DNA of 64,000 bases from Segetibacter sp. 3557_3 (lineage in GTDB: Bacteria; Bacteroidota; Bacteroidia; Chitinophagales; Chitinophagaceae), in contig NZ_SMSK01000010.1 in assembly GCF_004354985.1 (NCBI RefSeq), positions 124,001 to 188,000 on the forward strand, read 5' to 3'. The notes under the pieces were generated by a model. The model worked only from the letters and a program-made list of their open reading frames with translations, was not told where the DNA came from and did not search any database. The position numbers were made by a program, and so were the translations under genes. Each line of letters starts with the position of its first letter. The first letter of the stretch is position 1. Shown piece after piece: positions 25,841 through 35,298 of this stretch.

Positions 25841-26536
25841 ATGGGCGACATATTAGGACGGGCATTAATGGACCAATATCTTGGTGATGACCCGGGCAAG
25901 CTGTGGATACACAATCGGTATGGTCGTAAAGAACGAATGCCGCTCAAAATTTACTTCAGGGAAGAAAAGAAAATGCCCACCCTCGAACTGCTGGCACTGG
26001 CAAGGTGTAAAGGCAAAGTGCTGGATGTTGGCGCCGGAGCCGGCAGCCATGCGCTTGTATTGAAGGACCGGGGCTATGACGTAACTGCACTGGATATTTC
26101 GCCTGGCGCATGTAAGTTGATGAAGATGCGGCAGGTGAAAAAAGTGGAACGGGCCGATATATTCCAATATGCAGGAGAACGCTACCAAACGATTTTGTTG
26201 CTGATGAATGGAATTGGATTAACCGGAACCCTTGACAACTTCAGCTTATTGCTAAAAACATTTAAAACCCTGCTTGTGGATGGGGGGCAACTGATTTTCG
26301 ACTCCTCTGACGTGTCGTACCTGTATGAAGATCCTATGCCTGTCATGCAGCATTATTATGGCGAAATCGATTACCGTTACGAATACAAAAATGAGCTTAC
26401 GAAATGGTTTAAGTGGCTTTATATCGATCGGTCCACCATGCAGAAAATAGCACGGTTAAATGGCTACAAAACCAGGATACTGTTTGAAGATGAATACGGT
26501 CAATACCTTACCCGCCTGACACTGGCAAAAGCTTAG
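25841..26536 (+). CDS. Class I SAM-dependent methyltransferase
   Basis: The 231-residue protein has the Rossmann methyltransferase core. Motif I is VLDVGAGAGSHAL (about residues 60-72), the acidic residue that binds the SAM ribose is D85 (VTALDISPGAC), and motif IV is the LLLMNGIGLTGTLDN region. The substrate cannot be read from the sequence. The N-terminal cap (LWIHNRYGRKERMPLKIYFR) and C-terminal beta-rich part (YYGEIDYRYEYKNELTKWFK) occur in small-molecule methyltransferases of Bacteroidota. It follows the ORF6N gene by 14 bases. Confidence 0.85.
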   Translation: MGDILGRALMDQYLGDDPGKLWIHNRYGRKERMPLKIYFREEKKMPTLELLALARCKGKVLDVGAGAGSHALVLKDRGYDVTALDISPGACKLMKMRQVKKVERADIFQYAGERYQTILLLMNGIGLTGTLDNFSLLLKTFKTLLVDGGQLIFDSSDVSYLYEDPMPVMQHYYGEIDYRYEYKNELTKWFKWLYIDRSTMQKIARLNGYKTRILFEDEYGQYLTRLTLAKA

Positions 26537-26638
26537 GCCTCGCTAACTATAGCTTCGGTAGTATCGACCTCAACCGGGACAACGATATAGAAACAGGATT
26601 TCATCCCGTAATTTTCCCGGCTTCAGGTAATTCAATAC

Positions 26639-26646
26639 TACATTTG
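26639..26646 (+). promoter_or_regulatory. Candidate -7 element TACATTTG
   Basis: The octamer TACATTTG matches the Bacteroidota -7 consensus TAnnTTTG exactly and lies 29 bases before the DUF3817 ATG. A T-rich TTTTCC at 26612 might serve as the distal element, but its spacing is a little long. Confidence 0.5.
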
Positions 26647-26675
26647 CGGCGCCGGGGCCAAACCCGGTAATCATC

Positions 26676-26990
26676 ATGAACCTTTCAACCAACCTTGGCA
26701 AATTAAGGGCAATCGGACTTGCAGAAGGCATCTCTCTGCTTGTTCTACTAGGTATTGCAATGCCATTAAAGTATATGGCCGGGAAGCCCGAAATGGTGAA
26801 GATTGTGGGCTGGCTCCATGGACTGCTTTTCGTTTTATTCAGCCTGGCTGTCGTTATCGTATATTTTCAAAAACGATGGCCATTCAAAAAACTGGTTCTC
26901 GCCTTTATTGCTGCCTTCGTGCCGTTTGGCACTTTCTTATTCGACAAATCTTTAAAACAAGAAGAGGCAAAGATGGGGTCCAGTCTATAA
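26676..26990 (+). CDS. DUF3817 domain-containing small membrane protein
   Basis: The 104-residue product matches DUF3817: a short amphipathic N-terminus (LGKLRAIGLAEGISLLVLLG) and three hydrophobic segments at about residues 12-32, 47-66 and 73-91. The signature KYMAGKPEMVKIVGWLHGLL lies between the first two. The family is an inner-membrane protein of unknown role. It is preceded by a good -7 element and followed by a 214-base spacer, so it probably has its own transcript. Confidence 0.9.
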   Translation: MNLSTNLGKLRAIGLAEGISLLVLLGIAMPLKYMAGKPEMVKIVGWLHGLLFVLFSLAVVIVYFQKRWPFKKLVLAFIAAFVPFGTFLFDKSLKQEEAKMGSSL

Positions 26991-27204
26991 AGTTTACACT
27001 TAACCGATTGCCGCATAAAAATGCAACTTCAATTTTTAGCGGTCGGTTTTCCTCGCCTGTCAACTGCTCTTGCCTGTAAAAAGCTATAGACTTAGACTCA
27101 TAAGCGTTTCTAACGCTAATATCCTTCAACGATTTGCTTGCTTAGTACTGCCAACACGCTATTGGTGTGGCATTGTTTTATTGACCAATTTATAAATTAC
27201 GGCA

Positions 27205-28695
27205 ATGGCTGAAACTAACACAACTGAAACGGATGTTTTGCTTATTGGAGCAGGCATTATGAGCGCGACGCTTGGAACAATTTTGAAACAATTGGAGCCC
27301 GGCATGACGATGCAGATTTTTGAAAGATTGGATAATGCTGCAGCCGAGAGTTCCGATGCCTGGAACAATGCAGGCACAGGGCACTCGGCCTTTTGTGAAC
27401 TAAATTACACACCGCAAAAAGAAGACGGCAGCATTGATACTACCAAAGCGGTAAAGATTGCGGAGTCCTTTGAAGTGTCCAAACAATGGTGGACATACCT
27501 GCTTGAGCAGAACCTGATAGATGTGCCGGAAAGTTTTATCAAACCCATTCCGCATATGAGCTTTGTATGGGGCAATGAGAATGTACAATACCTGAGAAAA
27601 CGTTATGAGGCACTTACCAGTTGTCACCTTTTCAGGGGAATGGAATATTCTGAAGACTTTGAAAAATTGCACGAGTGGATGCCATTGGTAATGAATGGGA
27701 GGGATCGCAATACCCCCGTGGCAGCCACCCGGATGGACATTGGTACTGATGTAAACTTTGGATCGCTCACCCGCTGCCTTTTTAAAATGCTAAGCAAGTC
27801 GAAAGGCGTTTCCCTACACTATAATCACGAAGTAAGAAGGCTTCGGCAGGACCGAAAGGGCCGGTGGCAGGTTCGGGTTCGCGATATCAACACCGGCGAA
27901 GTCAGAAAGGTGGTAGCGAAATTTGTATTCATTGGCGCAGGTGGCGGGGCCTTGCCCTTACTGTTAAAATCAGGTATTCCCGAAGGCAAGGGATTTGGTG
28001 GCTTCCCGGTGAGTGGCCAATGGCTGAGGTGCACAAACCCTGCGGTGATCGGGCAACATGATGCTAAGGTGTATGGCCTCGCTGCAGTGGGTTCTCCACC
28101 CATGTCGGTTCCTCACCTTGACAGTCGTTACATCAAAGGCAGGAAGGAATTGCTCTTCGGTCCGTACGCTGGTTTTACGACCAAGTTTTTGAAAGAAGGT
28201 TCCTTTTTCGACCTGATTAAGTCAATCCGGTTTTCAAACATCTACCCAATGCTTGCAGCAGGGGTCCGCAATATTCCGTTGACCCGTTACCTGATCAACC
28301 AGGTTCGTTTAACACCTGAATCAAGGCTCGACCTGTTAAGAGAATATGTGCCCTCGGCAAAACTTGAGGACTGGGCGCTGGAAGTAGCCGGACAACGGGT
28401 ACAAGTGATTAAGAAAGACGAAGAAGAAGGTGGAATACTCGAATTTGGTACCGAGGTAGTAAGCGCAGCCGATGGCTCTCTTGCTTCATTGCTCGGTGCT
28501 TCGCCGGGTGCGTCTACAGCGGTGTCTATTATGTTAAGCCTGATTAAAAAATGCTTCACCGACAAATACACAACACCTGAGTGGCAATTGAAGTTAAAGA
28601 AAATGGTTCCTTCCTTCGGCGAATCTCTCGGTAGCAATGCTGAACTACTGCACAGGGTTCGGACACACAGTAACGAAGTTTTAGGTATTGATTAA
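27205..28695 (+). CDS. Malate:quinone oxidoreductase
   Basis: The 496-residue protein is close to the usual length of Mqo. The FAD-binding motif is at the N-terminus (DVLLIGAGIMSATLGTIL), and family-specific segments follow: AAAESSDAWNNAGTGHSAFC, ELNYTPQ, GFGGFPVSGQWLRC and KVYGLAAVGSPPMSVPHLD. Mqo oxidises malate to oxaloacetate and reduces membrane quinone, feeding the citric acid cycle and respiratory chain without NADH. It is peripheral on the inner face of the cytoplasmic membrane. It has its own upstream spacer and is followed by a small membrane protein gene. Confidence 0.96.
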   Translation: MAETNTTETDVLLIGAGIMSATLGTILKQLEPGMTMQIFERLDNAAAESSDAWNNAGTGHSAFCELNYTPQKEDGSIDTTKAVKIAESFEVSKQWWTYLLEQNLIDVPESFIKPIPHMSFVWGNENVQYLRKRYEALTSCHLFRGMEYSEDFEKLHEWMPLVMNGRDRNTPVAATRMDIGTDVNFGSLTRCLFKMLSKSKGVSLHYNHEVRRLRQDRKGRWQVRVRDINTGEVRKVVAKFVFIGAGGGALPLLLKSGIPEGKGFGGFPVSGQWLRCTNPAVIGQHDAKVYGLAAVGSPPMSVPHLDSRYIKGRKELLFGPYAGFTTKFLKEGSFFDLIKSIRFSNIYPMLAAGVRNIPLTRYLINQVRLTPESRLDLLREYVPSAKLEDWALEVAGQRVQVIKKDEEEGGILEFGTEVVSAADGSLASLLGASPGASTAVSIMLSLIKKCFTDKYTTPEWQLKLKKMVPSFGESLGSNAELLHRVRTHSNEVLGID

Positions 28696-28780
28696 GCACA
28701 AAGTAATACTGGTGAACCGCCTCAGAATTGCGGTGTTGAAATTGGTAGGTTATTTGATACTAATCCTCAAACAATCTGAA

Positions 28781-29074
28781 ATGGAGAAACAACATCCTTC
28801 ACTGGTTTTTTGTATTATTATGGACCTCCTTGGGTACGCAACTTTTGCTTTACCCGTGTTGGGAGAATTTGCTGATTTGGTGTGGGCACCAATCTCGGCA
28901 TTCATGTTTTACAAAACCTTTGGTGGTGCCAAAGGTGCATTTGGCGCGGTGTTTAACTTTGCCGAGGAAATATTACCGTTTACGGATTTCATCCCTTCAT
29001 TCACTATTATGTGGGTTTGGCAGTATGCTAATAAACTCCAGGGTTCGAAAGTGATGACCCGGCAAGCAGTATAA
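28781..29074 (+). CDS. Small conserved membrane protein
   Basis: The ATG at 28781 is chosen; an in-frame TTG at 28688 would overlap the malate:quinone oxidoreductase gene and adds residues with no family character. The 97-residue protein has two hydrophobic segments (LVFCIIMDLLGYATFALPVL; FTIMWVWQYANKL) and a conserved middle (FADLVWAPISAFMFYKTFGG, then FAEEILPFTDFIPS). I recognise this as a recurrent Bacteroidota small protein without assigned function. It lies 85 bases after the malate:quinone oxidoreductase stop and ends at a strong palindromic terminator. Confidence 0.75.
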   Translation: MEKQHPSLVFCIIMDLLGYATFALPVLGEFADLVWAPISAFMFYKTFGGAKGAFGAVFNFAEEILPFTDFIPSFTIMWVWQYANKLQGSKVMTRQAV

Positions 29075-29091
29075 AACAGGATTTAATTAAA

Positions 29092-29123
29092 CAATGGCCG
29101 TTTACGATCGTAAACGGCCATTG
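29092..29123. terminator. Perfect palindrome, bidirectional terminator
   Basis: A 32-base perfect inverted repeat (CAATGGCCGTTTACGA and its complement) lies between two convergent genes, the small membrane protein and the M14 peptidase. The stem has flanking A- and T-rich stretches, so it can act on both strands. It begins 18 bases after one stop codon and ends 23 bases before the other. Confidence 0.85.
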
Positions 29124-29145
29124 CATTTATATATGACGTCCAATG

Positions 29146-31665
29146 CTATTGCCCGACAAGGAAAACCGCATTACAAAACAGCAGTTTACCATTCTCCCAA
29201 AACAGTCTGAATAGTGGGTCATCTGCCAGGTATACTACGGAACCCGTTCCCAGTTCCTGCACACCAAAAACAAGTGCGTCCTTTAGCTTGTTTTTCACTT
29301 TCACGCCAGCAAATCCTGAAATATAGTTATCCTTTTTCAGGTAGCCCACGTTCCAACCCTGCTTGATAAATTCGTAAGCCGCAGCATCCTGCTTAAGCGT
29401 ATAGTAGGTTTCCGGGTAGCCAAAAGCCAATGGGTGAGTGTTATCTAATTGCACACGGTATATCGCTCCCGGTATGCTCCCTGTAGCCAGGTCACGCTCC
29501 CGGTTTTCATACTGCCTAAGCAGCCCATAGTCAGTCTTCTCTTCTTCTTTATCTTCCCTTGCCTTTATATCCCAATCGCCCCCTGCCAATTGCTTAACAG
29601 CCTGCTCGAGTGCAATGATCTTGCCTCCCGTTCTTACAAATTCTTTGAGTTTATCTGTTGTCACCTTATCTGTAAGTGTCCGGTAGGTTCCGTCAGGAAC
29701 GATCAGCACTGTAAAATCCCTCAGCGAGGCACGACCCAAATCTGCGGCATTAATCAGGGTTAACGGGTACTCGAGGCTTTGTTCAAACAAATGCCATATT
29801 TCGCCTGCAGAAAGGGAAGATACCTGTTCACCGGTCAGCATGGCTACTTTTGGCGCACGGATAAAGCGGACATCTGACGAACCTACATCCGGTCCCTTGT
29901 CCATAAAACCACTCTCGATGGGTTCGAGTTGAACAAATGAGCCTTCAACCATTTTGTTCAACACCTCCTGCAGCTTTGGAATGTTGCCTTTGTTCAGGAT
30001 GATCAACGTTCCGCGCTCATACGCTTTTCCGCGATAGGTGAATGGCTTCTCCGAAAACCGTACTTTAATGTTATTGCTAAGCAGCCGCGAAAGGAATTTT
30101 GCTCCCTGGAACGATTGGTAATTTACCAGGTAGCCATAGGTTGAGGCACTCACTGGTTTTTGCGCTACAATGGAATCAACCTTTCGCATGGGAAGATTAT
30201 CTTTTACGGCATAAGCATCTACGTCGTGTGCAAAAGGCAGCGACCACGCGGTAATGTCGTAAGTAAGTGAGTCCACCAGGGCACTTGATTGCTCCAACAG
30301 TACTTTGGCCATCACCGACCTTGGTTGAGCCGTACTGATTGCAAGGTGATACCTTTTTACTTCCGCACGTTCCTCCCGTCCTGTTCGATAGTTCAGGCCT
30401 TTAAACGATGGTGATGACAGTAAGCCATAAGCAATCCCGTTTTTCTGGAGCACATCTTCTACCCCGGCAAGTTTATCGCGGTTGTTGGTGGTAATAACAT
30501 AGGTTTTGTTCGCATTACCTTTTCCCGCCCGGCTGTCGTCGAAGAACTTGCGGAATTCGTTTATTAGCCTGGCCCTGTTCTGCGATGCAACTTCAATAGT
30601 AGATAGGCCTGTTGTATAATGGTGTGTTAACCGGTCAAGCAAGGTGAGTGTATCCCCATTCTGCGTAATTACGCCAAGCCCGGCACGTCCACCTCCACCC
30701 TGCTCAAAAGTCATCCCGATTGAACCATTGTAAGTTGGATAGGTATCCCCGTAAGAGGGATAAAACAGGTCAAAACGTTCGCGGGTAAAGTACAACCAGC
30801 CATTGGCGTCAAAATACTTTGCATTGTTACGACCAATAGAAGTTTGAAACTCGCGTTGCCATGGAGTTATTACCTCGTGAAAGGGCTCTGCGGCCGGGGC
30901 AAAATAATAAGGTTGATTAAAGCTTTGTTCATGAAAATCGACGTGTACCTGCGGTAGCCATTGATTGTACTTTAGCAATCTTTGCTGCGATTCTACCTGG
31001 GTCTGCCATGCCCAGTCACGGTTAAGGTCGAAGTTATAGTGGTTTGTTCGTCCGCCCGGCCATGGTTCACTATGCTCCCTCGACTGGGAGTGCACATCAA
31101 GCGATTTTCCCACAACCGAGTTATACCAGTTCGCGTACCGGTCACGACCATCCGGGTTAAGGCATGGATCAATGATTACAACAGTGTTCCGGAGCCATTC
31201 TTTGGTTTGCGAATTTGCAGGATCCACCAATGCAAATAAGGTTTGCATGGCAGCCTCTGATGAAGAGGCCTCGTTGCCGTGTACGTTATAGCTTAGCCAG
31301 ACGATTACGGGAGCATCAGCAGCTGCAGAACCGGGATTTGTGCTGGCAACAGCAAGATTATTCTGACGGATCGCTTCGAGATTTTTCAGGTTCTCAGGAG
31401 ACGAAATATAGGTTAGCAGCAGTTCCCTGCCTTCATAGGTTTCACCATACTTTTCCAGCTTAACCACGTCGGATTTTGCTTGTGCAACCGAGTGGAAATA
31501 GTTTACAATTTTATAGTGCGGCGTGAACTTACTGCCAAGCGGGTACCCCAGGAATTGCGTGGGGGTCTGCACCGATTGGGCATGAATCATCGGAAAGCAA
31601 AATAACGCCAGGAGTACAAGCGTACAAGAACACAATAGTTTTCCGGAAGAAAAAAGGCGATACAT
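29146..31665 (-). CDS. M14-family zinc carboxypeptidase
   Basis: The 839-residue protein has a signal peptide (FSSGKLLCSCTLVLLALFCF). The M14 zinc site is H129 and E132 (YNVHGNEASSSE) with third ligand H245 (VHVDFHEQ). The substrate-binding region includes NPDGRDRY near residue 172 and NFDLNRDW near 214. The catalytic domain takes up the first 350 residues; the rest resembles the long C-terminal region found in Bacteroidota M14 proteins, with a class-I glutamine-amidotransferase-like part (DFTVLIVPDGTYRTL) lacking an obvious catalytic cysteine. It should act on peptides in the periplasm or outside the cell. It is followed by a bidirectional terminator. Confidence 0.92.
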   Translation of the reverse strand: MYRLFSSGKLLCSCTLVLLALFCFPMIHAQSVQTPTQFLGYPLGSKFTPHYKIVNYFHSVAQAKSDVVKLEKYGETYEGRELLLTYISSPENLKNLEAIRQNNLAVASTNPGSAAADAPVIVWLSYNVHGNEASSSEAAMQTLFALVDPANSQTKEWLRNTVVIIDPCLNPDGRDRYANWYNSVVGKSLDVHSQSREHSEPWPGGRTNHYNFDLNRDWAWQTQVESQQRLLKYNQWLPQVHVDFHEQSFNQPYYFAPAAEPFHEVITPWQREFQTSIGRNNAKYFDANGWLYFTRERFDLFYPSYGDTYPTYNGSIGMTFEQGGGGRAGLGVITQNGDTLTLLDRLTHHYTTGLSTIEVASQNRARLINEFRKFFDDSRAGKGNANKTYVITTNNRDKLAGVEDVLQKNGIAYGLLSSPSFKGLNYRTGREERAEVKRYHLAISTAQPRSVMAKVLLEQSSALVDSLTYDITAWSLPFAHDVDAYAVKDNLPMRKVDSIVAQKPVSASTYGYLVNYQSFQGAKFLSRLLSNNIKVRFSEKPFTYRGKAYERGTLIILNKGNIPKLQEVLNKMVEGSFVQLEPIESGFMDKGPDVGSSDVRFIRAPKVAMLTGEQVSSLSAGEIWHLFEQSLEYPLTLINAADLGRASLRDFTVLIVPDGTYRTLTDKVTTDKLKEFVRTGGKIIALEQAVKQLAGGDWDIKAREDKEEEKTDYGLLRQYENRERDLATGSIPGAIYRVQLDNTHPLAFGYPETYYTLKQDAAAYEFIKQGWNVGYLKKDNYISGFAGVKVKNKLKDALVFGVQELGTGSVVYLADDPLFRLFWENGKLLFCNAVFLVGQ

Positions 31666-31865
31666 GGGTAACTAGGATTTTGCTGATGTAAACAGGATCA
31701 TCAGTATGGCACAGAGCAAAAAGGGGCTCAGCAGCCACTGATGACTGAAGATATGATGTTGGCAAACAATTAAAAAAATGATTGGCTTTCAGTTCTGGTT
31801 GGCCTGCTCCGTAAACAACAAAAGCAGCCAGGATTGACTGCTTCTGTGTAAGCTAGATTGACAAA

Positions 31866-34800
31866 CTACTGGCCAGCTTTCTTTGGTTGTTTAACCGGGC
31901 TTTTTTCTAACGGACAACCATTGTTGGCAATGTTGCCGGGAACATTCGGACACTTGTCGTAGTCATCATTTAATCCATCTCCGTCTGAATCTGGTACCGG
32001 GCAACCGTTGTATTTCGCAGAGCCGAACTGGGTGGGACATTTATCTTTTGAATCCTCGATGCCATCATGGTCCGTATCGGGACAACCGCCAAAAGGCCTG
32101 ATCCCCGCTACATCCGGGCACTTATCATCTTTGTCGGCGATGCCATCCTTATCACGGTCGGGACAGCCATTGGTATAAGCAGTTCCCGCAACTGAAGGAC
32201 AAGCATCGATCCGGTCTGGGATTCCGTCATTATCGGTATCAGCCGGCTTCTCAACCGGGGGTGCCGGCCTCGGCATCATTGGTGCCTGTGGTACAGGTTT
32301 GGGTTGCTTCTTGGCCCTGAAGCCGCCAAGATCAAAATTGAGGTTTGTATAGTAGTAACCACCATTGAAACCAAATTGCGTAGCAGCCCGGCTGTAAATA
32401 AACCGGCCTTCGTTTTGGTTGCCCACTTTCGTAAGGCGATCGGGATATACATCTGCAATGTTGTTAGCTCCGAGGGTTATGTTCACCCAGTTTAATGGTC
32501 TGAAAGTGATGCTGGCGTCGGTCACGATCTTAGCCCCAAACGACTCATCTAATAACGGGTTTACCCTGTCTTTTGTAGCCACCTCACCAAACCTGGTGTT
32601 GCGGAGCATGAAACCGATTTTGCCAATCCGGTAATTCAGGTTTAACATCACCTTGTTTCTTGGCTGACCTTCTTCAATTACAGCCCGTTGATCCCGGCTA
32701 AACAAAGTGTTGGTGTTTAATGAGTCGGCCGGAAGTTTTGGCGAAGTAATTACGTCGCCCACAACCCTGGTACGATTGAAGTTTCCGGCGAGGGTAATGT
32801 CTAATGTGCCTTTACCCATTTTATTATTACTGTTTGCTACGATGTCGAGACCTCGCGTGCGGGTGTTGATGGCATTAGAGAAAAATACAGCTGCGGTCAC
32901 ATCAGGAAAACTCGCCAGTAAGGTGGCAACTGTGGGATTGTTTTTGGTGAAACTACCGGAATACACGATTCGGTCTTTGATTTCTATCTGGTAGGCGTCA
33001 ACAGTTACGCTTACACCGCGCACGGGTTTTGACGTAATACCCACGCTGTAATTGTTCGACCTTTCTGCCTTAAGCGAGGGGATACCAAACGCTTCCGCAA
33101 CTGCGCTGTTATTGCGGAAAGTACCCTGCTGCACCGGCACCAACGAAGTTCCATTGCTGATAAAAACGGTGCTAACGGTACTGAAATAACGCTGGTGCAT
33201 ACTTGGTGCCCTAAAGCCATTACTAACGGTACCCCTTAGCGTGAAGGCATTAGATATCGTATACCGGGCGGAAACCTTACCGGCAAAATTTCCACCAAAG
33301 TCGCTGTAGTCCTCGTACCGGCCTGCTACATTCACCAGGAACTTGTTGGTCAGGTCCGTCTCAATATCTACGTAACCAGCGGAAACATAACGGGTTTCAT
33401 CAACCGCATTTGTTGGTTGAAAACCCGGGAAAACCTGGGCACCCCCGGCACGACCGCTTGCCGGATCATAGTTTGTGTAACTGGCCTCTTCACCTTGCCT
33501 GATCTTGTAATTGTCGATCCTGAATTCACCCCCCAAACCAACGTTAAAAGATTTCAGGCCCAACTTTGTTCCAAAATCTTTTGCCAGGTTTAAGTTGGCA
33601 GTATTTTGTGCAAACTGCAGTTTTCCTGCGTAAAAACGGGTTTGCGCATTAGCACCCAATGCAAACTGCGAAGCATTGTTGGTGTTGTCAATCATAAAGC
33701 GAAAAGAATTACTGCCGAAAGTATTGCTCAGGTCCCACTTCCAGCCATTCGTGGTTTCACCATCAACACCGGCCGAAACACTGTTGTCCCTGATTTCAGA
33801 ATTGATTTGCGGTAGAAAGCCATCAGGATATAGATCTGCAATAACCTGGGCCGTTTGTTTGGGGTACCGGTAAAATCCTGCAGCACTACCCTGCCGGTAA
33901 TTGGTACCAGCGTTCAGGGTAAAATTGACCCTCTCAGAAATTGGCGCTCCTGCATTGATCATAAAGCCATAATTATCAACTGCGGAATTTCCCACTGCAA
34001 GGTTGTTTTTCCGGCTAAACCCGCGCTGCCTGATCAGATCGTTGTCGAGTCGAACAATACTGTCTCTAACGGATGGGGAGGCGCCGCCCGGCACATTGTA
34101 ATAAACGGTGCCGGTAAAATCACCGGAGCGATTGGTTGCCTCTCTTGAACGCACATCTGCAAAAACATCAAAAAAGCCCTTTTTACCAATCCGCCACCCA
34201 TGATTAAGTGCAACACCCAACACCCTCCCATCACCCGCATATTGCTGACCTGCGTGCAGGTTGACATTTGTTTTGTTGTAGTCTTTCTTCAATACCAGGT
34301 TGATCACCCCGGCGATCGCATCCGAGCCGTACTGAGAGGACGCACCATCGCGCAACACTTCTATTTTCTCTATTGCAGAAGCAGGGATGCTATTAAGGTC
34401 TGTACCTACTGAGCCTCTTCCAATCGTTCCGTTTACATTTAACAATGCGGTATTGTGGCGGCGACGACCGTTAATCAGCACAAGCACCTGGTCAGGACCC
34501 AATCCCCGTAAAGTAGCCGGGTCAATATGATCAGTTCCATCGGAAATGGTCTGCCGGGACGAATTAAAAGATGGTGCAACAAAGTTGATCATTTGGGTAG
34601 GTTCAACCTGCCCGGTTAGTATCAGTTCCCTGCTGGTAAATACATCCACAGGGGCAGTTGTTTGTGTATTGGTGCGGATGGTAGATGATCTCGAGCCCAA
34701 TACCGTTACCTGCTGCAACATTTGTTCTTTTTGAAGCGTAATGTCAAGGTCAACAGTTTGCCCGTTCGTTAACGTTACCGGACGCTGCTGCGAAACGTAA

Positions 34801-35039
34801 CCAACATAACTGATTACTATGGTATAGCTGCCAGGCCGTACGCGTAACTCAAAATTGCCTGAACTGCCGGTACGGGTGCCGGCCTCACTACCCCTCAGGA
34901 TTATGGTAGCACCTTCAAGCGGCTGGGTAGAGTCCTTTACGGTACCCCTGATAATTCCTTGCGCAAACGCACCGAGCGTACAAAACAAAGCCGCGGCAAA
35001 TAAGCCTGTGAAACGCATGGTTGAGGCGAATTTTCTCAT
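31866..35039 (-). CDS. TonB-dependent receptor with a thrombospondin type 3 tail
   Basis: The 1057-residue protein has a signal peptide ([18 protein letters not shown]), a carboxypeptidase-regulatory-like domain ([20 protein letters not shown]), a plug ([40 protein letters not shown]) and a beta-barrel that ends around residue 905 ([13 protein letters not shown]). A proline-rich linker follows ([20 protein letters not shown]), then four calcium-binding type 3 repeats ([60 protein letters not shown]). Such repeats normally lead to an OmpA peptidoglycan-binding domain, which is absent here. The last barrel strand is therefore not at the C-terminus. The ligand is unknown. The gene is upstream of M14 peptidase on the same strand, 200 bases away. 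Confidence 0.9.
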   Translation of the reverse strand: MRKFASTMRFTGLFAAALFCTLGAFAQGIIRGTVKDSTQPLEGATIILRGSEAGTRTGSSGNFELRVRPGSYTIVISYVGYVSQQRPVTLTNGQTVDLDITLQKEQMLQQVTVLGSRSSTIRTNTQTTAPVDVFTSRELILTGQVEPTQMINFVAPSFNSSRQTISDGTDHIDPATLRGLGPDQVLVLINGRRRHNTALLNVNGTIGRGSVGTDLNSIPASAIEKIEVLRDGASSQYGSDAIAGVINLVLKKDYNKTNVNLHAGQQYAGDGRVLGVALNHGWRIGKKGFFDVFADVRSREATNRSGDFTGTVYYNVPGGASPSVRDSIVRLDNDLIRQRGFSRKNNLAVGNSAVDNYGFMINAGAPISERVNFTLNAGTNYRQGSAAGFYRYPKQTAQVIADLYPDGFLPQINSEIRDNSVSAGVDGETTNGWKWDLSNTFGSNSFRFMIDNTNNASQFALGANAQTRFYAGKLQFAQNTANLNLAKDFGTKLGLKSFNVGLGGEFRIDNYKIRQGEEASYTNYDPASGRAGGAQVFPGFQPTNAVDETRYVSAGYVDIETDLTNKFLVNVAGRYEDYSDFGGNFAGKVSARYTISNAFTLRGTVSNGFRAPSMHQRYFSTVSTVFISNGTSLVPVQQGTFRNNSAVAEAFGIPSLKAERSNNYSVGITSKPVRGVSVTVDAYQIEIKDRIVYSGSFTKNNPTVATLLASFPDVTAAVFFSNAINTRTRGLDIVANSNNKMGKGTLDITLAGNFNRTRVVGDVITSPKLPADSLNTNTLFSRDQRAVIEEGQPRNKVMLNLNYRIGKIGFMLRNTRFGEVATKDRVNPLLDESFGAKIVTDASITFRPLNWVNITLGANNIADVYPDRLTKVGNQNEGRFIYSRAATQFGFNGGYYYTNLNFDLGGFRAKKQPKPVPQAPMMPRPAPPVEKPADTDNDGIPDRIDACPSVAGTAYTNGCPDRDKDGIADKDDKCPDVAGIRPFGGCPDTDHDGIEDSKDKCPTQFGSAKYNGCPVPDSDGDGLNDDYDKCPNVPGNIANNGCPLEKSPVKQPKKAGQ
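31910..32243 (-). other. Coding segment for four TSP3 repeats
   Basis: Within the receptor gene this part encodes the four D-x-D-x-D-G calcium-binding units, about residues 933-1044, each with conserved Cys-Pro pairs (ACPSVAG, KCPDVAG, KCPTQFG, KCPNVPG). The spacing of units is regular at 27-30 residues. The tail after them is basic ([13 protein letters not shown]). Confidence 0.9.
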
Positions 35040-35298
35040 GATGTTGATTTATGGATAGATAGGAGATGTTGAAGTTTGTAAAAATAGGGCTCAACGTTCC
35101 TGTTGCAATATTAGCTAAGCCAAGTTGAATTAAAGAAACGCTGTTTAGGTGTTCAAATTTTTTGACAGATTATCCCGAACATGCAAATATAAACGGCTCA
35201 TCCCGGCAGCTGCAGCAAGGCAAAGAGACACAACAGCACCTTGAAGTTCGCAGGACCCGGGCTGCTCCGGATTGATTAGAAAAACATAATTTGCCCTT

